NCBI GenBank assembly: GCA_009668015.1
Contig: WJYB01000011.1
Location: 62,001 to 126,000, forward strand
Length of the DNA: 64,000 bases
Reading direction: 5' to 3'
Origin: Enterobacteriaceae bacterium RIT714
GTDB taxonomy: Bacteria; Pseudomonadota; Gammaproteobacteria; Enterobacterales; Enterobacteriaceae
The first letter of the stretch is position 1, and every line of letters begins with the position of its first letter. The translations under genes and the position numbers were made by a program. Shown here one piece after another: positions 1-9,332 of this stretch. The notes beneath the pieces were generated by a model, which was not told the DNA's origin, searched no databases, and saw nothing but the letters and a program-made list of their open reading frames with translations.

Positions 1-113
1 ATCAGGCCATTGCGATGGAAAGGCAGCTGGTCATTAGGAATTGGCCAGACAAAACACAAAGCCAGTACAGCCAGCACTAAAAGGCCCGTCAGGATGTTGC
101 GAAAATTTGTCAT
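1..113 (-). CDS. Partial membrane protein at the LPS core locus (N-terminus only)
   Basis: An open frame starts at an ATG at 111-113 and runs off the left edge, giving 37 codons. The visible N-terminus is MTNFRNILTGLLVLAVLALC followed by FVWPIPNDQLPFHRNGL. It is one hydrophobic helix after a short polar start, so the product is membrane-inserted or exported. It diverges from the glycosyltransferase at 362 and sits in the LPS core cluster, where an O-antigen ligase (WaaL) or another membrane protein would be expected. That identity is inference from position; too little is visible to assign a family. Confidence 0.5.
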   Translation of the reverse strand, partial: MTNFRNILTGLLVLAVLALCFVWPIPNDQLPFHRNGL

Positions 114-361
114 AATTTTGGTAGTGATTAAGAAATTCGGTCTTTATCTGTTAGTTAACAAAGCGCTGCGAAAATTTCACGGCTATCCGATGGGAATAAA
201 AGCGAGAGAAAAGTACCACAGAAGGGATAACTACAGAAGGACAATGTTTGTAAGCAGGAATAATCCGTTACTTTCAGCTTAATGTTTACTTTATGCATTC
301 CGTGGCCCGCCGCGTATATAATCCCTGATTCGAGAGGCTACAGCCCATTGACAGGAAATTT
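114..361. promoter_or_regulatory. Divergent intergenic region of the LPS core genes
   Basis: This 248-base AT-rich gap separates the partial minus-strand gene from the plus-strand glycosyltransferase. A good -10 hexamer TATAAT lies at 317-322, about 40 bases before the ATG at 362, but the matching -35 is poor. A Shine-Dalgarno AGGA at 353-356 precedes that ATG by five bases. I see no JUMPstart/ops element. Confidence 0.4.
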
Positions 362-1465
362 ATGCATATTGTTCACACTGAAGCAGATGGCGGCAAAGGC
401 GGACAACCTTTACGTATTATTAATGAGTCGTCTGGCATGATTCAGCGCGGCCATCAGGTGACCATACTTTGCCCGGAAACCGCGCCTCTACATGCCCTGG
501 CACGCGAGGCCGGACTGACGGTTGTGACTATGCCGCTCAAGCGAAAAAATGTTAAAAATCTGCAATTGTTGCGCCAGTGGCTGAAACAAAACCGCCACGC
601 CATTGATGTCATTAATAGTCACAATTCAGCTGATACCTGGCTGGTGGCGCTCGCCAATTTAACCCTTTCAAATCCTGTGCCGCTGGTGCGCACCCGTCAC
701 GCGTCGGGCGTGCCGCGTAACAACTGGACCACGCGCTGGCTGTTTCGCAAAGCCTGCGCGCATATCGTGACAACAGGGGAAGCGCTGCGCCATCAGATGG
801 CCGATATTGGCGTACCGATGGCGCAAAGCACTTCGGTGCCCAGTGGCGTCGATACACAGCGTTTCCACCCGGCGGATAAACAGCAGTCCAGGGCGCATTG
901 TGGATTATCTCAGGATGACTTCTGGCTTGGCGTGGTATCGCATCTGCGTCCAAATAAAGGTCACAGCGTTCTGCTGCGTGCGCTGGCGAAAATAGATAAT
1001 CCGCGGATCAAACTGGCTATTGTTGGCGAAGGGCCGCACAAAGCCACGCTGGAACAGGAAATTGTTGAACTGGGATTACAGCAACGCGTGCTGATGGCAG
1101 GGCATCGCAGCGATCCTGAACGGTGGTTTCCGGCGTTTGATATTGCTCTTAGCCCCTCACACGATATGGAAGGCGTCCCGCAGGGCGTGTTGCAGTCGCT
1201 GGCATCGCGTGTTGCGACCATCGCCACCGATGCGGGTGGCACGGCTGATGCGGTGATCGACGGCCAAACGGGATTACTGATTGCCCAACGCGATGAGTCT
1301 GCGCTGCACGAAGCGATTATAAAACTACACGATGACGCAATGCTTCGCGAGACGCTGGCGCAGCAGGGCTATGATTACCTGTGCGCCCACTTCACGCGTG
1401 AATGCATGCTGGAAGCGATGGAGAGCGTATTCTCTGCAGCAGCGGCTCAGCGCAACAGATCGTGA
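362..1465 (+). CDS. Glycosyltransferase family 4 protein, probable LPS core
   Basis: The 367-residue protein has the two-domain GT-B layout of family GT4. The N-terminal half opens with MHIVHTEADGGKGGQPLRI, a glycine-rich acceptor-side loop. The C-terminal half has VVSHLRPNKGHSVLLRA, AIVGEGP and the nucleotide-sugar segment SPSHDMEGVPQGVLQSLASR, a variant of the EX7E motif with Glu near its start. The AGGA Shine-Dalgarno at 353 supports the ATG at 362. It is the only core gene here read on the plus strand. It converges on the WabG/WaaG-type gene and overlaps it by 19 bases at the 3' ends. Its place among waa genes suggests it adds a sugar to the LPS core; donor and acceptor cannot be read from the sequence. 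Confidence 0.8.
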   Translation: MHIVHTEADGGKGGQPLRIINESSGMIQRGHQVTILCPETAPLHALAREAGLTVVTMPLKRKNVKNLQLLRQWLKQNRHAIDVINSHNSADTWLVALANLTLSNPVPLVRTRHASGVPRNNWTTRWLFRKACAHIVTTGEALRHQMADIGVPMAQSTSVPSGVDTQRFHPADKQQSRAHCGLSQDDFWLGVVSHLRPNKGHSVLLRALAKIDNPRIKLAIVGEGPHKATLEQEIVELGLQQRVLMAGHRSDPERWFPAFDIALSPSHDMEGVPQGVLQSLASRVATIATDAGGTADAVIDGQTGLLIAQRDESALHEAIIKLHDDAMLRETLAQQGYDYLCAHFTRECMLEAMESVFSAAAAQRNRS

Positions 1466-2556
1466 TAGAGCGACTGTAGCTCTTTAGCCATCCGTTCCAG
1501 GGTGTAGGGTTCAGCCGTAGCGCGCGCCGCGGCTGAATAGTTCACCCCTTGCCGGCGACCCTCGAGCCAGCTTTGAATTGCCTGCTGATAGCCTGCGCTA
1601 TCCAGCGCATCACGCACCCAGCCATTGACCCCTTCCTGAATCCATTCTGCTGCGCCACAGCCGTGGCTCGTCAGCAGCGGCAGGCCGCAGGCCAGCGCCT
1701 CGACGCAAACATTCGGGAAGGGATCGTAAAGCGTTGGCAGGATCAGCGCATCGGCGCTGCCGTAAACCTGACGAACATCAGCCACGGGACCCAGGAAGCG
1801 AACGCGTGATGAGATGCCGAGCGCGCTGGCCAGTTTTTGGTACTTTTTGGCGTGCTTATCGCGTCCGGCGACCAGCAACCAGACATCCGCATGCGGCACA
1901 ATCGCGCGTAGCGCGGTGGCAACGCCCTTGCGGCTAAACCCGGAGCCGACATAGGCCAGCACGGGCGCTTGTGGCGGAATACCCCATGCTTCACGCTGCG
2001 AAAGTTTATGCACCGCGGGGCTAAAGTGATGAGTGTCGACACCGTTATAGATAACCGCCAGCTTGTCATCCGCCAGGCTGAAGCGACGAGCGATATCATC
2101 CCGCACCATCTTCGAATTACAGATCACTTTGCGTAACTGAGGATGGGTAAACATCTGCGTTTCCGCCTGCAGAATGTAGCGGTGATAGCGACTCAAAGAC
2201 TGCGCCCAGCGCGCCAGCGGCGATAAAACGCGGCCATATTGCGCAAGCCAGGTGGCATGCACGCCATCACCGGCACGGAAAATGGTCGCGCCGGGAATAC
2301 GCTCATGGCTCTGCACGATATCAAAGCGGGCGAACTGTGCGGCGGCGGCTTCGGCAAAGCCAGACTCGCGGCTCAGACGATTTCGAAAGGGCGGGTTTAC
2401 CGTCAGCGTTTTCCAGCCTGCGGCATCTTCCCACTGCCGGGCAATGAGCGTCACATCCAGCGCGGTATCCTGCGCCAGAACGTTTAGCGCCCGCGAGACA
2501 AAGCGCTCCGCGCCGCCGTTGGGGTTATATGTCTGTCGGACGATGGCCAGCTTCAT
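1447..2556 (-). CDS. WabG/WaaG-type LPS core glycosyltransferase (GT4)
   Basis: This 369-residue GT-B enzyme carries GGAERFVSRAL near residue 15, VQSHERIPG, RAGDGVH, YVGSGFSRKG and LLPTLYDPFPNV. From memory, these blocks match Klebsiella WabG, which transfers galacturonic acid to inner-core heptose II, better than E. coli WaaG, which transfers glucose. The start ATG overlaps the waaQ stop as ATGA, so the two are translationally coupled. It is the last gene of the minus-strand run rfaD-waaF-waaC-waaQ. Its 3' end overlaps the convergent GT4 gene by 19 bases. A family 4 transferase acting on the inner core is secure; the sugar it transfers is not. Confidence 0.8.
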   Translation of the reverse strand: MKLAIVRQTYNPNGGAERFVSRALNVLAQDTALDVTLIARQWEDAAGWKTLTVNPPFRNRLSRESGFAEAAAAQFARFDIVQSHERIPGATIFRAGDGVHATWLAQYGRVLSPLARWAQSLSRYHRYILQAETQMFTHPQLRKVICNSKMVRDDIARRFSLADDKLAVIYNGVDTHHFSPAVHKLSQREAWGIPPQAPVLAYVGSGFSRKGVATALRAIVPHADVWLLVAGRDKHAKKYQKLASALGISSRVRFLGPVADVRQVYGSADALILPTLYDPFPNVCVEALACGLPLLTSHGCGAAEWIQEGVNGWVRDALDSAGYQQAIQSWLEGRRQGVNYSAAARATAEPYTLERMAKELQSLYHDLLR

Positions 2557-3656
2557 GCAGGATATTCCAGGAGTAGCGTATCAATCGCGCTTAACACCTG
2601 TTGTGGCGTAATGGCGGTGATGCAGTCGGAAACGCCACTGTCTCCACAGCCCGCTTTGCCGCAGGGCTGACAGGTCATTCCGGCTGTGATCACGCGATAG
2701 TTCACGCCCCACGGTGCCCATTTAATCGCACCCGTCGGGCCGAAGATCGCAATGGTCGGCGTGCCGACCGCACTGGCCAAATGCATGGGCATGGAATCGA
2801 CACCAAAGTAGATCCGTGCGTGTTTCATCAGGGCGCCCAGCTCTTTCAGGTTGAGCTGTCCGCTTAAATCAAACACTGGTTGTCTGAGCGCGGCTCGCAG
2901 CTCATCCATATACGCCGACTCTTCTTTCGACGGTGCAGCAGAGAGAATAATCGGCAAACCGCGCGAAGCGAGGTTGTCGATGGTGGCCGCCAGCTTTTTG
3001 ATTTCCCAGGCTTTAAACATCCAGCGCGAGGTCGGATGTACCAGAATGTAGGATTTGCTGGTCAGGCCGAACCCGGCCAGCTTTTCAGCAATCGAAGCCT
3101 CAGCCGCGTCGCCCGGGATAAACAGCGTGTGTTTATCTTCATCGTTTTGCGGGTGAATCCCGATACGGCGCAGGGCGTCGAGGTTCACCTCTACCATGTG
3201 ACGGCTGTTATCCTGAATCGCCGGGTACAGCGTGGTGAAGGATTTCACCCAGCGACGACGCGCCAGACCACCGCGTTTGTCGGGCTTAAAGCCCACGGAA
3301 ACGCGCGGCTTGAGCCGGCGAGCCAGACGCGCGCCGTGCCAGTGTTCGGTCAGATTAATCAGCACATCGTACTGACGTGCTTTGAGTGTGTTCAGTAACG
3401 CACGATAAAGTCGGAATTGTGCGAACCAGCCCTGTTTACGCCATTGGCGACCAATGGTATGTACCTGATCGATATACGGGTGGCTGGTGAGCATCGCCTG
3501 GGTGTCGTCATACACCAAGGCATCGACTTCGACATCAGGCCAGTTTTTTTTCAACACGGTAAAGACCGGTGAGGTCAGCAGAACGTCACCGTGGTGGCGC
3601 AGCTTGATGATCAGCACGCGCTTTGGCGGGCGCTCCGCTGAGAAAAAATCAGACAT
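2553..3656 (-). CDS. waaQ: Lipopolysaccharide core heptosyltransferase III (WaaQ)
   Basis: The 367-residue GT9 protein opens with PPKRVLIIKLRHHGDVLLTSP and has the C-terminal ADP-heptose-binding pattern VDSMPMHLASAVGTPTIAIF followed by GPTGAIKWAPW. A cysteine-rich tail, CQPCGKAGCGDSGVSDC, is typical of WaaQ. WaaQ adds the branch heptose III to heptose II of the inner core. The start lies eight bases inside the 3' end of waaC, and the next gene overlaps its stop, so it is part of one core operon with rfaD, waaF and waaC. Confidence 0.93.
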   Translation of the reverse strand: MSDFFSAERPPKRVLIIKLRHHGDVLLTSPVFTVLKKNWPDVEVDALVYDDTQAMLTSHPYIDQVHTIGRQWRKQGWFAQFRLYRALLNTLKARQYDVLINLTEHWHGARLARRLKPRVSVGFKPDKRGGLARRRWVKSFTTLYPAIQDNSRHMVEVNLDALRRIGIHPQNDEDKHTLFIPGDAAEASIAEKLAGFGLTSKSYILVHPTSRWMFKAWEIKKLAATIDNLASRGLPIILSAAPSKEESAYMDELRAALRQPVFDLSGQLNLKELGALMKHARIYFGVDSMPMHLASAVGTPTIAIFGPTGAIKWAPWGVNYRVITAGMTCQPCGKAGCGDSGVSDCITAITPQQVLSAIDTLLLEYPA

Positions 3657-4635
3657 AGGCTCTCTCTGCTGCCAGCAAAGGCTCTAATTGCGCAAAAACC
3701 GCAGCGGCGCTGAGATCGCTCAGCTGCGATGAATGTTCCGGGCGGCAGATAGTTTGATTTTTTCCATAGCCGCCAATGAGACCCGGATCCGTTGGGCCGT
3801 AAAGCGTAATATTAGGTCGATCCAGCGCTGCCGTCAGATGGCTTAGCCCGGTATCGACTGAGACAACGGCTTTCGCCCCTGCCAGCTGCCGGGCGACACC
3901 GTCAAGCTTCATACGGGGCAGAACGTCCACGTAATCAAAACCTTCAGCCAGACGCTGCGCGCGCGCTTCCTCATGCGGTGCGCCCCACGGGAGTTTAATC
4001 CGCAGACCAGAATGCGCGAGCAAAGCGATCAGTTCGCGCCAGTGCGTTTCTGGCCAGTGCTTGTCATCGCGCGTCGTGGCGTGCAGGAAAATCAGATATG
4101 GCGAGGCATCGTGCAGTGAATCATGGAGAAAATGCTGCGATATAGCGTAATCGCCCTGACTATCAGGTTTGGCGTAACCAAGGCTTTGAGCAAACAGCTC
4201 GCGGGTACGTTCAACGGCATGCTGCTGTTTAGCGATGGCGTGGCTGCGGGTGTAGAACAGGCTCGCCAGCGGTTCACGGGCGCTATGCCAGTCCATACCG
4301 TGCTTAACGCCGTGCGCCAGACGCGTCACCAGCGCCGCGCTTTTGACCAGCCCCTGCGCGTCGATAATCGCATCGTAATGCTGCGCCTGAACCGCTTCGC
4401 GAAAGGCTTTACGCTCGGCTTTGATCGGGGCAGAAAACCACGCTTTACGCCAGCGGCGAATCGCCACCGGAATCACGCGATCGACCGCTTCATGCCAGCC
4501 GGGGATCTGCGCGAAAGCTTCTTCCACCACCCAGTCAAAGCGAATACCGGGGATGGCGCGCATGGCATCTGTCAGCGACGGTAACGTATGTAACACATCA
4601 CCCATTGAAGACGTTTTAACGATCAGTACCCGCAT
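3649..4635 (-). CDS. waaC: ADP-heptose:LPS heptosyltransferase I (WaaC)
   Basis: This 328-residue GT9 enzyme starts MRVLIVKTSSMGDVLHTLPS, the hallmark of WaaC, and has YDAIIDAQGLVKSA and the donor-site block SVDTGLSHLTAALDRPNITL with GPTDPG. It adds the first heptose to Kdo2-lipid A on the cytoplasmic side of the inner membrane. It follows waaF with a three-base gap and overlaps waaQ by eight bases. Length is close to the E. coli enzyme, with a slightly longer C-terminus. Confidence 0.96.
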   Translation of the reverse strand: MRVLIVKTSSMGDVLHTLPSLTDAMRAIPGIRFDWVVEEAFAQIPGWHEAVDRVIPVAIRRWRKAWFSAPIKAERKAFREAVQAQHYDAIIDAQGLVKSAALVTRLAHGVKHGMDWHSAREPLASLFYTRSHAIAKQQHAVERTRELFAQSLGYAKPDSQGDYAISQHFLHDSLHDASPYLIFLHATTRDDKHWPETHWRELIALLAHSGLRIKLPWGAPHEEARAQRLAEGFDYVDVLPRMKLDGVARQLAGAKAVVSVDTGLSHLTAALDRPNITLYGPTDPGLIGGYGKNQTICRPEHSSQLSDLSAAAVFAQLEPLLAAERAYV

Positions 4636-4638
4636 CCG

Positions 4639-5685
4639 TTATCCTTCATCGTTCAACAGCAGATCGTTCAGCTCGTCGAGGACACGCTGCGGCGTAATGT
4701 CGATCAGACTCTGATGATAACCCTCTGCGGCATCGCCTTTACGCACTTTGTGATAGCCCGTGATCAAACGAATGACGCGCGCTTTGTGCGAAAGCGGTGG
4801 TGTGAAATCAGGGCTGCTTGGGCCATACAGGGCGACCAGCGGGCGGTTCAGCGCGGCAGCGACGTGCATCAGACCCGAATCATTGGTGACCACGGCTTTA
4901 CAGGCGGCCAGCAAAATAACCGCCTGTTCCAGCTGTGTTTCTCCCGCCAGATTGCGACACCAGGCCTGCTGTTCATTGCTGAGCGTGGCGAGAATTTCGT
5001 TGCCCGCCTCGTGGTCCTTCGCCGAACCGAACAGCACAATCTGATAGCCTTCATCAATCAGCTGTTTTGCCAGCGCCGCATAGTGATAGTGCGGCCAGCG
5101 TTTTGCCGGACCAAATTCGGCACCCGGGCAAAAGCCGATCATCGGACGTTCGGACGAAATGCCAAACGCGTTACAGGTGTGCGATTTTTCACCGTCGTGC
5201 ACCTGCAGTTGCGGCCACAGCAAAGGTTGCGGCAGATCCTTCGCCGTGCGCATCACGCCTTTATCGTAGGCCAGCGCCACATAGCGCTCAACCATCAACG
5301 GCCAGGCCTCTTTATCCAGCACACGCGCGTCATTCAGCAGACCGTAGCGCATCTCGCCGCGCCAGCCGGTACGATGCGGCACGCCAGCGAAGAAGGGCAC
5401 TAAAGCCGATTTAAAGGAGTTTGGCAGGACAAAGGCGCGATCGTAGCGTTTTTCGCGCAGGCTATGGCCGAGCTTGCGGCGCTCGCCGATTTCCAGCGCC
5501 CCGTGGCCGAGCGGCATCGGAATCGCCTCGTTCACTTCCGGCATACGCGACAACAGCGGACGGCACCATGCGGGTGCCATCACGTCGATTATCGCCTGGG
5601 GATAGCGCGCCTTGAGCGTGCGATAGAGACTTTGTGACATCATCATGTCACCCACCCAGGACGGGCCAATCACCAAAATTTTCAT
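4639..5685 (-). CDS. waaF: ADP-heptose:LPS heptosyltransferase II (WaaF)
   Basis: The 348-residue GT9 enzyme begins MKILVIGPSWVGDMMMSQSL and contains GFCPGAEFGPAKRWP, VTNDSGLMHVAAALNRPLVA and LYGPSSPDFTPPLS, all characteristic of WaaF. It transfers the second heptose onto heptose I of the inner core. It lies two bases after the rfaD stop and three before waaC, so the donor-making epimerase and both main-chain heptosyltransferases are cotranscribed, as in E. coli. Confidence 0.97.
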   Translation of the reverse strand: MKILVIGPSWVGDMMMSQSLYRTLKARYPQAIIDVMAPAWCRPLLSRMPEVNEAIPMPLGHGALEIGERRKLGHSLREKRYDRAFVLPNSFKSALVPFFAGVPHRTGWRGEMRYGLLNDARVLDKEAWPLMVERYVALAYDKGVMRTAKDLPQPLLWPQLQVHDGEKSHTCNAFGISSERPMIGFCPGAEFGPAKRWPHYHYAALAKQLIDEGYQIVLFGSAKDHEAGNEILATLSNEQQAWCRNLAGETQLEQAVILLAACKAVVTNDSGLMHVAAALNRPLVALYGPSSPDFTPPLSHKARVIRLITGYHKVRKGDAAEGYHQSLIDITPQRVLDELNDLLLNDEG

Positions 5686-5687
5686 GC

Positions 5688-6620
5688 TTACGCGTCGCGG
5701 TTCAGCCAGGCCATATATTCCGTTACGCCTTCGGCAACGGTCTTGAACGGCTTGTCATAACCCGCAGCGCGCAGGTTGGTCAGGTCCGCCTGAGTGAATG
5801 CCTGATAACGACCTTTTAGTTTTTCAGGGAACGGAATGTACTCGAGGCTGCCTTTTTTATGCCAGGCCAGCGCGGCATCGGCCACGGCCTGGAAGGATTC
5901 GGCACGGCCAGTTCCGAGGTTGAAAATGCCGGACACGCCGTTTTCCCAGAACCACAGATTCACCGCCGCCACGTCGCCGACATAGACGAAGTCACGCTTG
6001 AAGCTATCGCTGCCTTCGAACAGTTTCGGGCTTTCGCCGTTGTTCAGCTGAGTGTTCAGATGGAACGCCACGCTCGCCATGCTGCCTTTGTGACCTTCGC
6101 GCGGCCCGTAAACGTTAAAGTAGCGGAAGCCCACAATCTGGGAATTCGCTTCTGGCAGAACCTGACGGACATATTCGTCGAACAGGAATTTGGAGTAACC
6201 GTACACGTTCAGCGGCTGCTCGTATTCGCGGGATTCGATGAAGTCGGAGGTGCGGCCGCCGTAAGTGGCTGCGGAAGATGCGTACAGGAACGGAATTTCA
6301 CGCTCCAGACAGTAGTGAAGAACCTCTTTAGAGTACTGATAGTTGTTATCCATCATGTACTTGCCATCCCACTCTGTGGTGGAGGAGCACGCGCCTTCGT
6401 GGAAGATGGCTTCGATCTCGCCGAACTCTTCACCGGCCATAATCTGGATCAGAAAATCTTCTTTATCCATGTAGTCGGCAATATTCAGATCGACCAGATT
6501 GACGAACTTGGTGCCGTCTTTCAGGTTGTCTACCACCAGAATGTCGGTGATGCCTTTGTCATTGAGGGCCTTGATAATGTTGCTGCCGATAAAGCCCGCG
6601 CCGCCGGTAACGATGATCAT
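5688..6620 (-). CDS. rfaD: ADP-L-glycero-D-manno-heptose-6-epimerase
   Basis: RfaD/HldD converts ADP-D-glycero-D-manno-heptose to the L-glycero form, the donor used by WaaC and WaaF. The Rossmann motif [20 protein letters not shown] is at the very N-terminus, and the short-chain epimerase active site appears as [12 protein letters not shown] (Tyr-x3-Lys). I place the start at the ATG at 6618-6620, giving 310 residues. An upstream in-frame ATG would add 15 residues before the nucleotide-binding strand, which is not seen in the family. It leads the minus-strand core operon and diverges from kbl. Confidence 0.97.
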   Translation of the reverse strand: MIIVTGGAGFIGSNIIKALNDKGITDILVVDNLKDGTKFVNLVDLNIADYMDKEDFLIQIMAGEEFGEIEAIFHEGACSSTTEWDGKYMMDNNYQYSKEVLHYCLEREIPFLYASSAATYGGRTSDFIESREYEQPLNVYGYSKFLFDEYVRQVLPEANSQIVGFRYFNVYGPREGHKGSMASVAFHLNTQLNNGESPKLFEGSDSFKRDFVYVGDVAAVNLWFWENGVSGIFNLGTGRAESFQAVADAALAWHKKGSLEYIPFPEKLKGRYQAFTQADLTNLRAAGYDKPFKTVAEGVTEYMAWLNRDA

Positions 6621-6960
6621 AACGGTAACCTTTGTAGTGTGGAGTCCGGGGACAATCCCGAACACTAATACTCATATCATATCATTAGTATGGCGGCCCT
6701 TCAGCCATTCACCGACATACACTTCATCCTTCACGCCGCCCCGGCGTTGGCTGTGTTCAGAAACCCCGTTCACAGAGTTATCTATGCTCCCGGGGATTTC
6801 TTCTCTTTCCGCCTTGAGGCAGTGTGAATGATTTTGTGTATGTGTAAAAAGGGTACGCGTGATTTATGCTGCAAAAACGAGAACTAATGATGCGTCATCT
6901 CGTATCGACGTATAGGTTTGGGTAATATGTGCCGAAATTTGCCGAGTCTGGAGAATTGCA
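6621..6960. promoter_or_regulatory. Divergent rfaD / kbl promoter region
   Basis: This 340-base gap separates rfaD (minus) from kbl (plus). It is AT-rich close to each gene. It contains an ACTAAT/ATTAGT inverted pair around 6664-6689 in the rfaD leader, and a GGAG Shine-Dalgarno just before the kbl ATG. In E. coli rfaD has a heat-shock promoter and kbl-tdh is Lrp-regulated; I could not place a convincing sigma-32 or Lrp site by eye. No open frame here looks coding. Confidence 0.5.
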
Positions 6961-8157
6961 ATGCGTGGTGATTTTTACAAACAGTTAAACAACGACCTGG
7001 AGACCGCCCGTGCGGAAGGGTTGTTTAAAGAAGAGCGTATTATCACGTCTGCGCAGCAGGCGGACATCACCGTCGCTGACGGCAGCCATGTGATCAACTT
7101 TTGTGCGAACAACTATTTAGGGCTGGCGAATCACCCTGAGCTGATCGCCGCTGCGAAAAACGGCATGGACACCCACGGCTTTGGCATGGCTTCCGTGCGT
7201 TTCATTTGCGGTACTCAGGACAGCCACAAAGTGCTGGAGAAGAAGCTGGCGGAGTTCCTCGGGATGGAAGATGCGATTCTCTACTCTTCCTGCTTCGATG
7301 CCAACGGTGGTCTGTTCGAAACGCTGCTGGGCGCGGAAGACGCGATTATTTCTGACGCGCTGAACCACGCTTCTATCATTGACGGCGTGCGTCTGTGTAA
7401 AGCGAAGCGTTTCCGCTATGCAAACAACGATATGCAGGAGCTGGAAGCACGTCTGAAAGAAGCGCGTGAAGCCGGTGCGCGTCACGTTCTGATCGCCACC
7501 GACGGCGTGTTCTCTATGGACGGCGTGATTGCCAACCTGAAAGGCGTCTGCGACCTGGCGGATAAATACGATGCGCTGGTGATGGTCGATGACTCCCACG
7601 CGGTCGGTTTTGTCGGCGAAAACGGTCGCGGTTCCCACGAATACTGCGACGTGATGGGACGCGTAGACATCATCACCGGTACGCTGGGCAAAGCGCTCGG
7701 TGGCGCATCCGGCGGTTATACCGCCGCGCGTAAAGAGGTGGTGGAGTGGCTGCGCCAGCGCTCTCGCCCGTATCTGTTCTCCAATTCACTTGCTCCGGCG
7801 ATTGTTTCTGCTTCTGTCAAAGTGCTGGAAATGGTGGAATCGGGCGCTGAGCTGCGCGATCGCCTGTGGTCTAACGCGCGTCTGTTCCGTGAAAAAATGA
7901 CTGCCGCAGGTTTTACCCTGGCGGGTGCCGATCACGCGATCATTCCGGTGATGTTAGGCGATGCCGTTGTGGCGCAAAATTTTGCCCGCGAACTGCAAAA
8001 AGAGGGGATTTATGTCACCGGGTTCTTCTTCCCGGTGGTGCCAAAAGGTCAGGCGCGTATTCGCACCCAGATGTCTGCGGCGCATTCGCCTGAACAAATT
8101 GAACGTGCGGTTGAAGCCTTTACCCGCATCGGCAAACAACTGGGCGTGATTGCCTGA
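6961..8157 (+). CDS. kbl: 2-amino-3-ketobutyrate CoA ligase (glycine C-acetyltransferase)
   Basis: Kbl splits 2-amino-3-ketobutyrate with CoA into glycine and acetyl-CoA, the second step of threonine catabolism. The 398-residue protein is a fold-type I PLP enzyme: the cofactor lysine is in [14 protein letters not shown] near residue 244, with VDDSHAVGF as the Asp-x-x-His cofactor block and [15 protein letters not shown] near the N-terminus. Length equals the E. coli enzyme. tdh follows after nine bases, so the two form one operon that handles the unstable intermediate. Confidence 0.98.
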   Translation: MRGDFYKQLNNDLETARAEGLFKEERIITSAQQADITVADGSHVINFCANNYLGLANHPELIAAAKNGMDTHGFGMASVRFICGTQDSHKVLEKKLAEFLGMEDAILYSSCFDANGGLFETLLGAEDAIISDALNHASIIDGVRLCKAKRFRYANNDMQELEARLKEAREAGARHVLIATDGVFSMDGVIANLKGVCDLADKYDALVMVDDSHAVGFVGENGRGSHEYCDVMGRVDIITGTLGKALGGASGGYTAARKEVVEWLRQRSRPYLFSNSLAPAIVSASVKVLEMVESGAELRDRLWSNARLFREKMTAAGFTLAGADHAIIPVMLGDAVVAQNFARELQKEGIYVTGFFFPVVPKGQARIRTQMSAAHSPEQIERAVEAFTRIGKQLGVIA

Positions 8158-8166
8158 GGACCTGTG

Positions 8167-9192
8167 ATGAAAGCGTTATCCAAACTGAAAGCGGAAGAAG
8201 GGATTTGGATGACCGACGTGCCGGAGCCGGAAGTCGGTCACAACGATCTGCTGATCAAAATTCGTAAAACCGCCATTTGCGGGACTGACGTTCACATCTA
8301 CAACTGGGATCAGTGGTCGCAAAAAACCATTCCGGTTCCGATGGTTGTTGGCCATGAATACGTCGGCGAAGTGGTCGGTATCGGCCAGGAAGTGAAAGGC
8401 TTTAAAATCGGCGATCGCGTCTCCGGTGAAGGCCACATCACCTGCGGCCACTGCCGTAACTGTCGCGGCGGGCGCACTCATCTGTGCCGTAATACGGTCG
8501 GCGTGGGCGTTAACCGCCCGGGCTGCTTCGCGGAATATCTGGTTATCCCGGCATTTAACGCCTTCAAAATTCCGGACAATATCTCTGATGATTTGGCTTC
8601 TATCTTCGACCCGTTCGGTAACGCGGTTCACACCGCGCTGTCGTTCGATTTAGTGGGCGAAGATGTGCTGGTATCGGGTGCGGGTCCTATCGGCATTATG
8701 GCCGCAGCTGTTGCTAAACACGTTGGCGCGCGTAATGTGGTTATCACCGATGTGAATGAATATCGTCTGTCGCTGGCGCGTAAAATGGGCGTCACCCGTG
8801 CGGTCGATGTTTCCAAAGAGAACCTGAATGACGTTATGGCCGAGCTGGGCATGACCGAAGGGTTTGATGTGGGTCTTGAAATGTCCGGCGCACCACCTGC
8901 GTTCCGTACCATGCTCGACACCATGAACCACGGCGGTCGTATCGCCATGCTGGGGATCCCTCCGTCAGATATGTCTATCGACTGGAACAAAGTCATCTTC
9001 AAAGGATTATTCATCAAAGGCATTTATGGCCGCGAGATGTTTGAAACCTGGTACAAGATGGCGGCCCTGATCCAGTCGGGTCTGGACCTGACGCCAATCA
9101 TCACCCACCATTTCGGGATTGATGATTTCCAGAAAGGCTTCGACGCAATGCGCTCGGGCCAGTCAGGAAAAGTGATCCTGAGCTGGGATTAA
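8167..9192 (+). CDS. tdh: L-threonine 3-dehydrogenase
   Basis: Tdh oxidises threonine to 2-amino-3-ketobutyrate with NAD+. The 341-residue protein is a zinc-dependent medium-chain dehydrogenase: [16 protein letters not shown] and [10 protein letters not shown] give the catalytic zinc ligands, [15 protein letters not shown] the structural four-cysteine zinc site, and [20 protein letters not shown] the Rossmann loop. I chose the ATG at 8167, which gives the E. coli length, over the GTG one codon upstream. It is coupled to kbl and followed by a strong terminator. Confidence 0.98.
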   Translation: MKALSKLKAEEGIWMTDVPEPEVGHNDLLIKIRKTAICGTDVHIYNWDQWSQKTIPVPMVVGHEYVGEVVGIGQEVKGFKIGDRVSGEGHITCGHCRNCRGGRTHLCRNTVGVGVNRPGCFAEYLVIPAFNAFKIPDNISDDLASIFDPFGNAVHTALSFDLVGEDVLVSGAGPIGIMAAAVAKHVGARNVVITDVNEYRLSLARKMGVTRAVDVSKENLNDVMAELGMTEGFDVGLEMSGAPPAFRTMLDTMNHGGRIAMLGIPPSDMSIDWNKVIFKGLFIKGIYGREMFETWYKMAALIQSGLDLTPIITHHFGIDDFQKGFDAMRSGQSGKVILSWD

Positions 9193-9197
9193 AAACG

Positions 9198-9219
9198 AAA
9201 GCGCCTGCGGGCGCTTTTT
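9198..9219 (+). terminator. Rho-independent terminator of kbl-tdh
   Basis: Directly after the tdh stop, AAAGCGCCTGCGGGCGCTTT forms a GC-rich stem (AGCGCC/GGCGCT) with a short loop, followed by a T run. Position and shape fit an intrinsic terminator for the operon. Confidence 0.85.
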
Positions 9220-9332
9220 CGCACCCTTTCACACTTCTCGCATCCGCAATCGGATTTTTTCGAGTTTTTCTTCGCTTTTTTTGCCACTCGCTTATACAGT
9301 CTGTTGAAGGTTTGTTTACTTTTACAGCGCCT

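Noticed and set aside
10..282. Open frame of 90 codons at the left edge
   Set aside because: It runs opposite the partial membrane-protein gene and into its promoter. Composition is AT-rich intergenic, with no Shine-Dalgarno and no family.
5859..6668. Long open frame antisense to rfaD
   Set aside because: Shadow of the conserved epimerase gene; no family resemblance and no suitable start context.
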